The notes beneath the pieces were generated by a model. The model searched no databases and had not been told where the DNA came from. It saw only the letters and a program-made list of their open reading frames with translations. The position numbers and the translations under genes were made by a program. Below, in pieces: positions 1-10,617 of a stretch of DNA of 64,000 nucleotides (position 1 is its first letter; the number at the start of each line of letters is the position of its first letter). Origin of the DNA: Odobenus rosmarus divergens (Eukaryota > Chordata > Mammalia > Carnivora > Odobenidae). The stretch is taken from positions 216,296 to 280,295 of the forward strand of contig NW_004451007.1 of NCBI RefSeq assembly GCF_000321225.1, in the 5' to 3' direction.

Positions 1-1218
1 CTGGACTGTGTCAGGCTTCATTTGCTTTCTTCGTGCTGGTCCATCTGAGTGGACCACCCTTACTGCAGCACCTGGCAGGTGGTTGCACATCTTTCCAGGG
101 TCACTTCCTTTATGAAGCCCCAGTTGATATGCTCCTCCCCCATTTGTGTGCTCCAGCTGTAACCCTTAAATATTTTTTTTCATAGCACTCACACTTGTGT
201 TTCACATGCGTGGGTATATATTTTCCCAAGCTGAAGGGTAAAGTTGTGCTTTATTCCTTTAGGGGCTCTGGTGCTCAGCTCAGGCCGGGTATGCAGCAGG
301 CCCTTCCTATGTGCTTGCTGAATGAACGAAGGTAACAGGAAGAGACAGTTGAGGGAATTTAGAACTTGAATTTCAAGAATGAGAAGCCAAATTCAGAGTA
401 TTTTTTGGAATTTGTAGACATTCAGTGTCTCACAGGATCCACAACAATACAGAAAACGCTAAGTGTTCACAAGTATGATTTCTACTAATTAAGAAAACAT
501 TCCATCATAGCTATTCAGAATACCCAATTTCAGGTAATCAAGTATGTGATGAAACGGACACATTGTTCCAGAAGGAGTTGAGTCAAGTGCTCATTTTTGT
601 AAAATAGCTATTGCCCTTAAGTGACAATTTGAGAGCATTATAAATGCTCTAAGTCTAAATAATTTAAATATGATGCATTACCGAGAGACAACATAGAATA
701 ACTTACTGCTGTCTAGTAATTTGTGACCATCTCCTATATTGTTAGGAAATTCGGGCAACTTTAATAAATTTGCATGTAACGTCCTTGGTGGGTAATGAAA
801 TGGTCAGAAAAAAACCTGGAAGATAAAAACACACTGGGAGAATCTGCTTAATAGCAGATTAAAATACAGAATTATTTCTTCAAAAATGTTGACAGCTAGG
901 CCACAGTGAAACGTTAAGAGTATATGCAAAGATGTTGTCACAAACCAAAAAAATAAGACTGTTTTTTGACATAAAATTGATTCAGGTGGGAAGGGATATA
1001 AATATAAATCATAATTTAGAGGAAAATCTTACATTACAGAATCGAATTAAGTTGTAATATAAGACTCAGTACTAAGAAAAATGCTCTGCAAATTTACAGA
1101 ATTCATCCTAGGTAAGAAATCTCCTACAAAATATTGTCACAGGTCAGAATAAAATTGATGCCATTTTACCATTAATTTTTAACCTAATCAATAAAAAAAC
1201 TAAAGGAAAAGAACAGAC
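1..1218. other. Unique non-coding DNA
   Basis: AT-rich single-copy sequence with no open frame of useful length and no convincing exon. At about 245-335 there is a possible degraded MIR-type tail (a run reading like 'tgcttgctgaatgaacgaa'), too short to call firmly. Nothing else was recognised up to the first SINE. Confidence 0.6.
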
Positions 1219-1418
1219 TTTTTTTTTTTTTTTAAAGATTTTATTTATTTATTCATGAGAGACAGAGGGAGAGAGAGAGAGGGAGAGAGAGAGAGAAGCA
1301 GAGGGAGAAGCAGGCTCCCAAGGAGCAGGGAGCCTGATGCAGGACTCGATCCCAGGACCCTGGGATCATGACCTGAGCCGAAGGCAGACGCTTAACCATC
1401 TGAGCCACCCAGGCGCCC
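1219..1418 (-). repeat. CanSINE (SINEC-type), full length
   Basis: tRNA-derived Carnivora SINE in reverse orientation: T-run, then ttaaagattttattta, a GA-rich block, and the tRNA-related head read backwards (tgagccacccaggcgccc). It is flanked by a 9-bp target-site duplication, agaacagac, at 1210-1218 and 1419-1427, the mark of L1-driven target-primed insertion. The head carries degenerate pol III A and B boxes. An 83-codon frame across it is not a gene. Confidence 0.95.
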
Positions 1419-2255
1419 AGAACAGACGTTTTGATAGGTTTTTAGATGTGCTACACATTCAAACTTTAACAGTCTTTCAAAAAAAACAGTGTTTGGACAG
1501 TGTGGCCTTTCCAAAGACCTTCACTCAGAGCAAAAATCATAATTTTGCATTTAAAATTTCACTTCTGTTGAACTGTAGTAATGGATGAAAGTGACGGGAG
1601 CCATGACCGATTAACTACAAGTAAATTTCTTCTTTCAAAGCAGCCTTAAGGCAGGTACACAATATTATCTTTGTGAAATCAAGGGGAGGCTTGCAAAAGG
1701 ATGACTATGAATTTCAAGAATCATGCATTACTGGGGTGTGTTAGAGACCAGATGATTGCATTTGATGTGATTCCTACAGGGATTCCTTTATATTTCAGAT
1801 CTTCTGTGGCCTTGTGATTGGCCATGCTCCAGGGAGTTCACAAACAAATTACCATCATTTCCCTAGGAAGTGGGCTCCTAGCTGTAGGAAAAGCAACTAA
1901 GTTACAAAAAAGCACTAAGAGATTTAAATACCTAGAAGCTTGCTAGGAGCTAAAAAGAAATGAGATACTGATAAAAAGTAGGTACCTATCATAGAAAGCC
2001 TTGGCCCTCTATATTCATAGCTGAGCAAGGAAACATCAAAATACTCATTTTACATCTCAAGATGTTTTAAGACCAGAGGTTAAGATTAGCCCGCCAAGAA
2101 TTCGGTCAAAAGATTGAAGTACTTACGATTACCTTTTTAAAATAAAGCGGGGCGGGGGGGACCAACTTGCTTTCTGAAGCCATGTGAGACTTGAATTCAG
2201 TGGGTATCAGGAAAGAAAAAAAAAATTAAGTTTTCACCGGATTATTCAAGTTCTT

Positions 2256-2451
2256 TTTTTTTTAAAGATTTTATTTATTTATTAGAGAGAGAGAATGAGA
2301 GAGAGAGAGCATGAGAGGGGGGAGGGTCAGAGGGAGAAGCAGACTCCCCGCCGAGCAGGGAGCCCGATGTGGGACTTGATCCAGGGACTCCAGGATCATG
2401 ACCTGAGCCAAAGGCAGTCGCTAAACCAACTGAGCCACCCAGGCGCGCCCA
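2256..2451 (-). repeat. CanSINE, full length
   Basis: Reverse-oriented SINE with T-run, GA-rich block and the arctoid head. Perfect 16-bp target-site duplication gattattcaagttctt at 2240-2255 and 2452-2467. It belongs to the variant reading 'ctccaggatcatgacc' with 'ggcagtcgc', shared with the copies at 5807 and 37210. Confidence 0.95.
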
Positions 2452-2534
2452 GATTATTCAAGTTCTTATCTTAAAAGATTTTAGATTGACATAAACAGAT
2501 CATTTCCATATGAAGAATAAGGCCTTGGTAAGTT

Positions 2535-2675
2535 TTTTTTTTTTTTTTTTTTTTATTTGAGAGAGACACAGCGAGAGAGGGAACACAAGCAGGGGGAGTG
2601 GGAGAGGGAGAAGCAGGCTTCCCGCTGAGCAAGGAGCCTGATGACGGCTTAATGACTGAGTCACCCAAGCGCCCC
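2535..2675 (-). repeat. CanSINE with internal deletion
   Basis: Reverse-oriented SINE of only about 140 bp. Target-site duplication of 16 bp with one mismatch (aaggcctYggtaagtt) at 2519-2534 and 2676-2691. The stretch normally reading 'ccaggaccctgggatcatgacctgagccgaaggcagacgc' is largely missing between 'gagcctgatg' and 'taatgactgagtcaccc', which removes the B-box side of the tRNA-related head. Confidence 0.9.
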
Positions 2676-2691
2676 AAGGCCTCGGTAAGTT

Positions 2692-4281
2692 TGAACTGTG
2701 ATCTATTTTAACCTTTATTTAGTGTTTAATGCTAAAAACTGAAGGGGGAGGGGAGCGGAAGCAAAATTTCCCATTACATCTGTGCTTCACTTACCTGCTT
2801 TTCACTTGAAATTATGGGCAGAGATTTCATTATGTGAAATGTATACACAGACCCAACCCGGCACAAATGTACCTCACACAGTGACAAACAATGATTCTGG
2901 CTGTTATAAAGAATAACTGTTGGTTTTTTTTTATGTAATGTGGGTCAAATGCCCCCGAAGCATTCCAAGTGGGTACCTAGAGACCAACATGAAAGTTTTT
3001 TGGCATTTCTTCAAGACTACGATGTTATTCATGATGCTCTTTCCCCGTGCACATGAAGGTGTTTCTGCTTAATAAATGTGGAGCACCATAACCATGACGT
3101 GAATTTGAATGTAAGCAAAGAATGCCGCACCCCTCACTAAATGCAGTAGTCTCTCCACATCAGAATAGGCAAACACTGCCAGCAAAAACAACAAACTAAA
3201 TTTTCTGCTGAACCAAGAACAGCAGAGCGTGAAATAGCAGGCTGCCATCAGACGTTGGGAGCTTGATTTTCATCAATGGCAGCTGAAACAGCCCTCGCCT
3301 CCCACTTCTGTATGAAAAAAAAAAAAAGAAAAAGAAAAAAACAACAGACAATACCATCTGCAGGCAAGCAGGGGGACAACCCTTGTCAGGCTAGTCGCTG
3401 CACCCGGGCAGACACAAATGCCTGTTTGGGCTCTCTTTCATTGCCTGACCCCCTGTGCTACTTCTAGTTATTGCATGGTCAGAGGAACACACGGCCATTC
3501 TTTAAAAGATTCTGCTGGTGTCACATCATCTATTGGAAAAGTTTTCAACCAGAGGGCTGCTGATTGATTTGTTTGGGGTCATGCGGAGCTAAAAGGAAAA
3601 GTTTGAAAAAAATAAGCACTTAAAAGTGGTGAGTGGCGAATCCAACCAGTCAGGTGGATGCATTTCAAAAGCCTCCTCTGTGATGAAGCCCCAAAAATGC
3701 ACTGTGGGCATGTCTTACTTGCACCAAAACAACAGTCTATTTCGGTCCGTAGAGCTCTTGCCAATTCACCTGTTACAATGCTAAACACGCTCCTGAAAGT
3801 CTGCCTTCTTGAGAAAGGAAACTCTTCACACGGAGATGAAATGAACAGTACAAATACACACCGTGGTAGTACAGAAGTGAAAGTTAGATGGAATAAAGCA
3901 GATTGATAAAATAGGTAGAAAACATCTTCCGCTTGACTAGACTATTAATGGGACCAGAGAAGCACCAATGTGCTACAAAAATTTTATATGCATTTGTTTA
4001 TCGGGTCCAGTGTTCGGACCATAAGGAAGCTAAGTTATTAGATGGACTCATCACTGAATGATACCTGTGACAAGGCCACATGCACATGAAATGTCAAAAA
4101 GTAAACAACTAGCAATAATAACAACAACAAAAAACCTTCCCAGCCACATCCTACAGATCTGATCACTGCTTTTAGAAACCCAATATAAGTTAACCTGGAT
4201 GCAATTAATAATTATTATTATGATGGAAATCATTTTAATAATTTGAATTATCAAACAGCAAATATTCACTAGCTTCCTCTT
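2692..4281. other. Unique non-coding DNA
   Basis: Single-copy AT-rich sequence. It includes an A-rich stretch at about 3313-3345 and a short AAT/ATT-rich stretch near 4203-4222. No exon or RNA gene was recognised; frames of 63-82 codons here lack any family resemblance. Confidence 0.55.
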
Positions 4282-4667
4282 CCCACTACAGGCAGAATAT
4301 ACTTTCCCATTCCATTGATGTTGGGCTTGGAAATGTGTCTTGTTTTGGCCACTGGGACGTTCATGGGCATGGCACAAGCAAATGTTTGAAATGTACTTGT
4401 AGTAGGAGGCTTGTCTTCTTGGAGGATGCCATCACCATGCAAAAGAACGTGGACTGGCTACTCGCTAGTTAAGGAGGGTGAAGGGAATTGGAGTGTGGGG
4501 GGGCACATCTAAACTCAATCTGCAGCTTGTATCCCAGCCCAGCCTGGATCACCTGAGCCCTACCCAACCCACCAATGCATGAGCTGGAGTCAGGATTGCT
4601 GTTCTGGCCACTGAGTTTGGGACTGGTTTGTTAGGCAGCATTGCTTTTGCAATAGCTAACTGAGATA
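4282..4667 (+). mobile_element. MaLR (MLT1D-like) solo LTR fragment
   Basis: The segment resembles an MLT1D-type ERVL-MaLR long terminal repeat: 'ttggccactgggacgttca', 'ccatcaccatg', and a 3' end 'ccactgagtttggga...tttgttaggcagca...aatagctaactga'. It is a non-coding, ancient, diverged copy; the 5' border is uncertain and no internal retroviral sequence is attached. Family assignment is from recalled consensus features. Confidence 0.65.
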
Positions 4668-4867
4668 AGCAATATTAATAATGGTCCAGCTAATATATCA
4701 ACATAAATAATGCCTATATATTAGATAAATGATAAAGGGTGAAATGCAAATACAGAGATTTCATTATTGCTGATAGAATACAGTATAGTTATAAGCCTTA
4801 GTAAAAGTGGACCTTCTTAGTTTTGCCCCCTCCAACCTTTTCTACAAGCCACCTAAATGAGCTGCTG

Positions 4868-5078
4868 CCGTTTATTAAATACTCTGGCTCAGCGTCTCAG
4901 GCACTAAAACAGTCACTTTCTATTCATTTGTCTCTTAAAACAATTCCCATAATGTAAATTTATCCCCCTTACTGATAAGGAAATCGAGACTCACAGAGGT
5001 TAAGCAATTCAGACCACAGAGTTAATAGGTGGCAGCTTTAGGTTTCAAGTAGGTGCTTCCCTAATACTTAACCATATT
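4868..5078 (-). repeat. MIR SINE, reverse orientation
   Basis: Ancient mammal-wide tRNA-derived SINE. Recognisable parts are the start 'tttattaaatactctgg', 'tgataaggaaatcgagactcacagaggttaagc' (given here as a 33-base span at about 4972-5007) and the CORE-like segment 'gttaataggtggcag'. Strongly diverged, no target duplication readable. Confidence 0.7.
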
Positions 5079-5537
5079 TCAGGAAAGTTTTTTTTTCTGT
5101 TTAAAAATGTTTAACGGAGGAGCAAGCCAACTGCATTGAGGAGATGTAATGTCTTTTTCACTTTTGTTGCTCTGTAGGGACTCATCTGGCACTGAAATAG
5201 CTCTCCCATTCCCACTCCCAGATGGTCCACTTGACAAGGAGAGGCCTCTGGGGATGCCTGAAAGCTCTCTTCTTGAAAAGGAGAAGTACAACCTAGAAAA
5301 TTCCTAAGATAGCCATAAGTTTTAGCTCAAGAGGATACCTTAAAAAAAACTTTACTTCTTTTCATCTCTGACCATTAAGTTAATTCAGTCTTGATAGGGT
5401 CTATGCAAAAGAAAAATCAGAGTTGTTTTTTGTGTTTGTTTTTATTTAAACATATATCTCCCTAACCAGGTGTATTCCTAATTAAGCCATGCTAAGAACT
5501 GAAAACACTTAATTCTCTCAATTTCCTTTCCCCCCAT

Positions 5538-5718
5538 TCTTTTTTTTTTTTTAAGACAGAAAGAGAGAGAGAGGGCAGAGGGGGAGGGACAGAATCTCAA
5601 GCAGACTCCCCGATGAGCATGGAGCTGGACTTGGGGCTTGATGCCAGGACCCTGAGATCATGACCTGAGCCAAAATCAAGAGTTGGATGCTTAACCGGCT
5701 GAGCCACACAGGTATCCC
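5538..5718 (-). repeat. CanSINE, older subtype
   Basis: Reverse-oriented SINE with diagnostic 'tcaagagttggatgcttaacc' region at about 5677-5697 and degraded end 'gagccacacaggtatccc'. This subtype also occurs at 20077 and 34459 and is more diverged than the others. A short duplication tcctttccc at 5524-5532 and 5719-5727 is the likely target site. Confidence 0.88.
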
Positions 5719-5806
5719 TCCTTTCCCAATTCTAAATCTTATGCATATTTAAAAAATCAATAACTATGAACATTTTTCTATGAATGTTTTTCCTGAGGTT
5801 GCTTTT

Positions 5807-5999
5807 TTTTTTTTAAAGATTTTATTTATTTATTTGAGAGAGAGAATGAGAGATAGAGAGCACGAGAGGGAAGAGGGTCAGAGGGAGAAGCAGACTCCCT
5901 GCTGAGCAGGGAGCCCGATGTGGGACTCGATCCCGGGACTCCAGGATCATGACCTGAGCCGAAGGCAGTCGCTTAACCAACTGAGCGACCCAGGCGCCC
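5807..5999 (-). repeat. CanSINE, full length
   Basis: Reverse-oriented SINE with perfect 15-bp target-site duplication cctgaggttgctttt at 5792-5806 and 6000-6014. Internally close to the copies at 2256 and 37210. Confidence 0.95.
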
Positions 6000-6090
6000 C
6001 CTGAGGTTGCTTTTAAAAGATGCTGATGCAGAGACTGAGTCCTTCTAAGCATTACATTATATTAAATTATTATTAATATTTCTATTGCTC

Positions 6091-6287
6091 GGGGTGCCTG
6101 GGTGGCTCAGCCGGTTAAGCAGCTGCTTTCGGCTCAGGTCATGATCCCAGGGTCCTGCGATCGAGCCCCACATCGGGCTCCCTGCTCAGCAGGGAGCCTG
6201 CTTCTCCCTCTCCCTCTGCCTGCCACTCTGCCTGCTTGTGCTCTTGCTCTATCTCTCTGTCAAATAAATAAAATCTTAAAAAAAAAA
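6091..6287 (+). repeat. CanSINE, full length
   Basis: Forward SINE: ggggtgcctgggtggctcag head, CT-rich middle, and caaataaataaaatctt tail ending in an A-run. Perfect 13-bp target-site duplication atttctattgctc at 6078-6090 and 6288-6300. Confidence 0.95.
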
Positions 6288-6300
6288 ATTTCTATTGCTC

Positions 6301-7746
6301 ACATAAGCTTTTATCATATAGATTTCCTAATATGTCAGAGTAGTCAGGCTAGTGGTTTTTTCATGATAGTGGAAACTAAAGTATAGCTAACATGACACTG
6401 GGCAAAGATCTTTCAAAACTTTAAGATGTGGTAAAACTAGATATAATGATGAGGAGTAACAATGACCTTGGGAAGATGCCAAGTGCACTAAAAAAATAAC
6501 CCCTGCATAATTAATAGGATGATGTTATCTCTACAGACAGTAATATCAGGCTTGCAATTAAAGATGTCTGCTTATTCTAAGAAATGCAGGCTATAAAGTA
6601 AAAGGAGAAATTCGCATGTAAGATGGTACACTCTATGTCAGAATCATCCCAATACCTCTCAGGAGTGCCTGACTTTTAAAAATTAAGAAATTCAGTGCCA
6701 AACATTTTTCAAAAAATTAAGATAATTTAACGTTTTACTGCAAATGGATCATACTCCAAAATGCTTCCTACCAGCTACAGAATTGTCCCGCCCTTGACAC
6801 AAGACTCTTTATGAGTAAGTTTCCCAGCACACATTATGTGAATCCTGTTAGGAAGGTCTCTGTGTCTATAGGAAGACAGACTACATGGCTCAACCACTGC
6901 AATGTGGTAAATACTGTTATGTACTTTTCTAGGAAATCAGTGTGTAACAATGACAACTCTATCATGGTATTAATTTTTACCAAGAATAATTATAAAATAC
7001 ACGAAAGGAAGAGTCTAATGAACTCATGCTGACCATCCAGATTGGACAACTATCAGAATTTTACCACATATGCTTCATCTGTTCCCTTTTTTGTCACTGC
7101 TTAGGCACTTTAATGCAAATCCCTGATCCCATTTGGTATGCATCTCAAAAAACATGAACACTTTCTTAGAGACTCACCATGTCATTGCAGCCCTAACACA
7201 ATTAATGATTATTGCTTGGTATCACGGAATAATCAATTTATAAAGTTTAAAGCAAGTTTGTTTTTCCATCATAATCTATTTTACAAGGAAAATTATTTCC
7301 ATTTCCCAACACTATACCAGTTTTCCAAAAGGAAAAGTGAAGAGACCATGATTAGAAAAATCACAATTTCCATTTTTGTTTATTAAACATGGAAAATAAT
7401 TTGTATAAAGGAGTTAGTTATAACTAAGGAAAGTCACAGTATCAATATGTATATCAGCTTTGTAATTAAACAAATAAAGGAAGAAAAATCCTTACTTGAA
7501 TTTTAATTTATATTTAGGCAATAGCAATAGTAAAAAAAATTAAATTTAAACTTCTCAGTGTTCATTGTCATTAAAAGGCATACACAAGTGAACTCCAAAG
7601 AACCTCCTTTCTTAAATTTATTTAAAGAAAAGCTAACATCTTACTTAATGGTTTCTTTTCTATAATGTCTTACTCATATTTATTTGGAAAGGTCGAGAAA
7701 TTCCAAAGATCATAGAGAAGTGTTTTAAAGTTATTAAATAATGCTC
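6301..7746. other. Unique non-coding DNA
   Basis: AT-rich single-copy sequence with no recognisable gene, RNA or repeat. Short frames at 6811-7032 and 7138-7386 have no family resemblance and no splice or promoter context. Confidence 0.55.
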
Positions 7747-7842
7747 TAACCTCTCTCTGTCTCTCTCTCAGAGAGGTTATGACACTTTGTCATAGTGTCA
7801 TATGGCCAGAGGTCTGGCCACTTTGCCATGACAAAGTGGCCA
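7747..7842. repeat. Cluster of overlapping inverted repeats
   Basis: Four adjoining or overlapping perfect palindromes. Stem A pairs 7747-7756 with 7770-7779 (taacctctct). Stem B pairs 7778-7785 with 7795-7802 (tatgacac). Stem C pairs 7803-7810 with 7813-7820 (tggccaga, 2-nt loop). Stem D pairs 7815-7825 with 7832-7842 (tggccactttg, 6-nt loop). In addition 7783-7793 (cactttgtcat) pairs with 7828-7838. The arms share sequence, so the structures are alternatives. No known element accounts for it. Confidence 0.85.
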
Positions 7843-7958
7843 GATGTTTTCTGGGTGCTTCTACTTGTTTAACATCAACAAATAACTCACTGAAACTACC
7901 AGAATTATTTTTTAAAGTTTAAAAAATTAATCTCTCTCCTTCAGATCACCATTTCATG

Positions 7959-8357
7959 TGTTATAAGCTGCATTTTGTCACCCCCAAAATCATATGTTGT
8001 AACTCTAACCCTCAGTACCTCAGAATATGACTGTATTGGGAGATAAGACCTTTAAAGAGGTAATTAAGGTGAAATGAGGTCACATGGGTGGGCTCTAATC
8101 CAGTATGACTGGTGATCCTGTAAGTAGAGAAAATCTGGGGAGGGATATGCAAGTACACAGAGACAAGACCACGTGAGGACACAGCAAGAAGGCGGCCATC
8201 CGCAAGCCAAGGAGAGATGGCTCAACAGAAACCAAACCTGCCAACACCTTGATCTTGGACATACAGACTCCAGAACTGTGAGAAAGTAAGTTTTTGTTGC
8301 TTAAGCCACCCAGTCTGTAGTACTTTGTAATTATGACAGCCCAGGCAAATTAATACA
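7959..8357 (+). mobile_element. MaLR (MLT1/MST-like) solo LTR
   Basis: Near full-length LTR of the ERVL-MaLR group: 'ccccaaaatcatatgttg', 'gacacagcaagaaggcggcc', 'gcttaagccacccagtctg' and a terminal 'taatacaca'. About 400 bp fits a solo LTR of this family. No internal region is present and no coding capacity remains. A companion of similar type lies in opposite orientation at 36624-36998. Confidence 0.8.
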
Positions 8358-8559
8358 CAATGCAACACTGAAAATTTTAAAAATTAGTCATTGACTTCGT
8401 TTATAATCAGGCAAGTTAGTAGAACCTTAATTTTTTCATTGTAAAGTATTAAACATTTTTTTAAGATACTAGTATCTATCACACCTAAAAGTAAACTATA
8501 ATTCATGAAAATTACCAAATATTCAGTCAGTAATCCAATTTCTGTTTGATCAGATTCAG

Positions 8560-9578
8560 GTTTATTATTATTTTTTTGGTGGGCAGGGAAGGTGCAAACT
8601 ACTTCACAGATGATGTTGTGTATCCCTATCAGGAGGAGAGAATAGATTTTCTTTCTTTTAGTTGTAGGTGAGCATTGCCTAGACCCAGTATTTTAATAAG
8701 ATATGCAAAATGGTAATGATCAATTTCTACAATTCCTTCATTTATTAGCTGCAATACTTCTATAAAAAAAAAGAACCCACTTGCATCATCTACTCATTAC
8801 AGGGCTACCATGAAATAGTCATCACAGAGAAAACAATATGAATATATGTTATTTCCCCTTACTTAACATTTTTCAAAACAGTGACCAAAATGGGTTCGTT
8901 TTTCTTTTCCACTGCAGTTATTAAACTTGTTAACACCCACGTTGACCCAGCTTGGAGAGACCTTTTGATAAAACTAGTAATTGTTGATAGTTACGTTGTT
9001 GTGTGGTAGGGCAACATGGTAATCCAGGTCACCTCCTACACATCTTGCCATTGACACGGAATCAGCCATTCTTTCAGAGCCCTCGTTCCTTCTGGTGAAC
9101 CTCAATATGGGGTTACTAGATGGTCATTGCTTTCAGGCATCTTCAAAGGATACAAATAAATCCGTAATTTTTTGAAAATTCATTTTGATACCTTTCATTC
9201 AAATTCAGGATGTCAGGATGTCAGTAACACTGATCTTACACCTCTATCTGGTTCCTCTTTCTCCCAGTCAACAGCATGGTTTCACTTGCTTTACCCCACA
9301 ACACAGACTGACAACATTTTCCAAGAATAATACCATTACCAAATACAACTGTGAGACAGTTTAAAATTTTGCCTCTTTTCTTTAGATCTCAGAGTCTATC
9401 CCAATGAGGACATACACTCAAATTTCTGTGCCTTAGTACCATTTGAAAGGGTTCTTCTCTGTGTTACTGGTTACACGAGCAACTGCTTTATACAATGAAG
9501 CTTATTTATTTCATCTTTAATAGTTGTCTTCATTTTGTTGGTTTTGTTTTATACTTACGTAAAATATGCACACATTTC
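8560..9578 (+). mobile_element. L1M-type LINE 3' fragment (part 1)
   Basis: The segment reads like an old L1M 3' untranslated region: 'acttcacagatgatgttgtg', 'atccctatcaggagg', 'ggaatcagccattctttc', 'gagccctcgttcc'. It has many small lesions and no coding sequence. It is interrupted by a CanSINE at 9579 and continues afterwards. Family is from recall; exact subfamily unknown. Confidence 0.6.
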
Positions 9579-9777
9579 GGGGCACCTGTGTGGCTCAGTC
9601 AGTTAAGCGTCCCACTCTTGATTTTGGCTCTGGTCATGATCTCAGCGTCCTGAGATCGAGCCTCATGTCGGGCTCCATGCTGGGATGAAGGCTGCTTAAG
9701 ATTCTCTCTCTCTTTCTCTCCCTCTGCTCCTCCCCCAGCTTGTACTCTCTCTCTCTCTCAAAAAAAAAAAAAAAAAG
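9579..9777 (+). repeat. CanSINE, older, inserted in L1M
   Basis: Forward SINE with 'gtcccactcttgattttggc' and 'cttaagattctctctc', marks of an older CanSINE subtype. Target-site duplication of 14 bp with two mismatches (tatgSacWcatttc) at 9565-9578 and 9778-9791. A 17-base A-run ends the tail. Confidence 0.93.
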
Positions 9778-10090
9778 TATGGACTCATTTCCAGAGTCAA
9801 ATCCATAAAACCCTTGTTCCCTTAGATAAGCGGTAGCAATGTTGATTTAAAGTACACTTTCCTTGGCTGTGTTGTTTCCACTTAATAGGTTATTGGAGAG
9901 ATCTCTCCACAGCAGTTTATAGACAGCTCATTCCTTTTTAATCTGCAGAGTGCTTCCTCAGATGGTTGTACTATAATCTATTCAACCAGTTCCCAACTGA
10001 TGGTCATTTGGTTTGTTCCTGTCTTTAAATTTTACAAACAACTGCAATTGAACAGCCTCGTTCTTTGCAATAAACAAGTGACACTTAATC
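9778..10090 (+). mobile_element. L1M-type LINE 3' fragment (part 2)
   Basis: Continuation of the L1M 3' region: 'gagagatctctccacagcag', 'tagacagctcattcctttt', 'ttcaaccagttcccaactga', 'tggtcatttggtttgttcc', all matching the standard layout of L1M 3' ends. Its join with part 1 across the SINE supports insertion of the SINE into a pre-existing LINE. Confidence 0.72.
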
Positions 10091-10401
10091 ATTTTTCTAG
10101 CCATGTTTCTATTTCTTTTTTAAAATTTAAAATGTGGCTAAAATAATTTCAAAAGCAAGGGATATAATGCAATAGGAGAGACTACTGGCAACTATTCACG
10201 CCCTTGTCCGCTAACTGAATGAATTTAACAACTTTTCCAACAGAAAATATATAACTTATTCAACTAAGGGCCACAATTTATTAATTTAATATATTCAACT
10301 TGAGTCAACAGTCTCCGTTTTGTTTGTCCTCATTATTTTTATAGCATATTGTAGATGAAAACTATTAAAATTCCTAAGCTTTTTAAAAATTATAAAATCA
10401 T

Positions 10402-10600
10402 TTTTGGGGTGCCTGGGTGGCTCAGTCATCAAGCGTCTGCCTTCGGCTCAGGTCATGATCCCAGGGTCCTGGGATCAAGCCCCACATCGGGCTCCCTGCT
10501 CCGCGGGAAGTCTGCTTCTCCCTCTCCCACTCCCCCTGCTTGTGATCCCTCTCTTGCTATGTCTCTCTCTGTCAAATAAATAAATAAAATCTTTAAAAAT
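10402..10600 (+). repeat. CanSINE, young-looking
   Basis: Forward SINE of the subtype with 'ctgctccgcgggaag' and 'cactccccctgcttgtg'. Perfect 17-bp target-site duplication aaaaattataaaatcat at 10385-10401 and 10601-10617. Good preservation suggests late insertion. Confidence 0.95.
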
Positions 10601-10617
10601 AAAAATTATAAAATCAT

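Noticed and set aside
5822..6386. Serine/leucine-rich frames (HRAPCSAGSLLLPL type) at several sites
   Set aside because: The same peptide text recurs at many CanSINE copies on the strand opposite or along the repeat; it is repeat translation.
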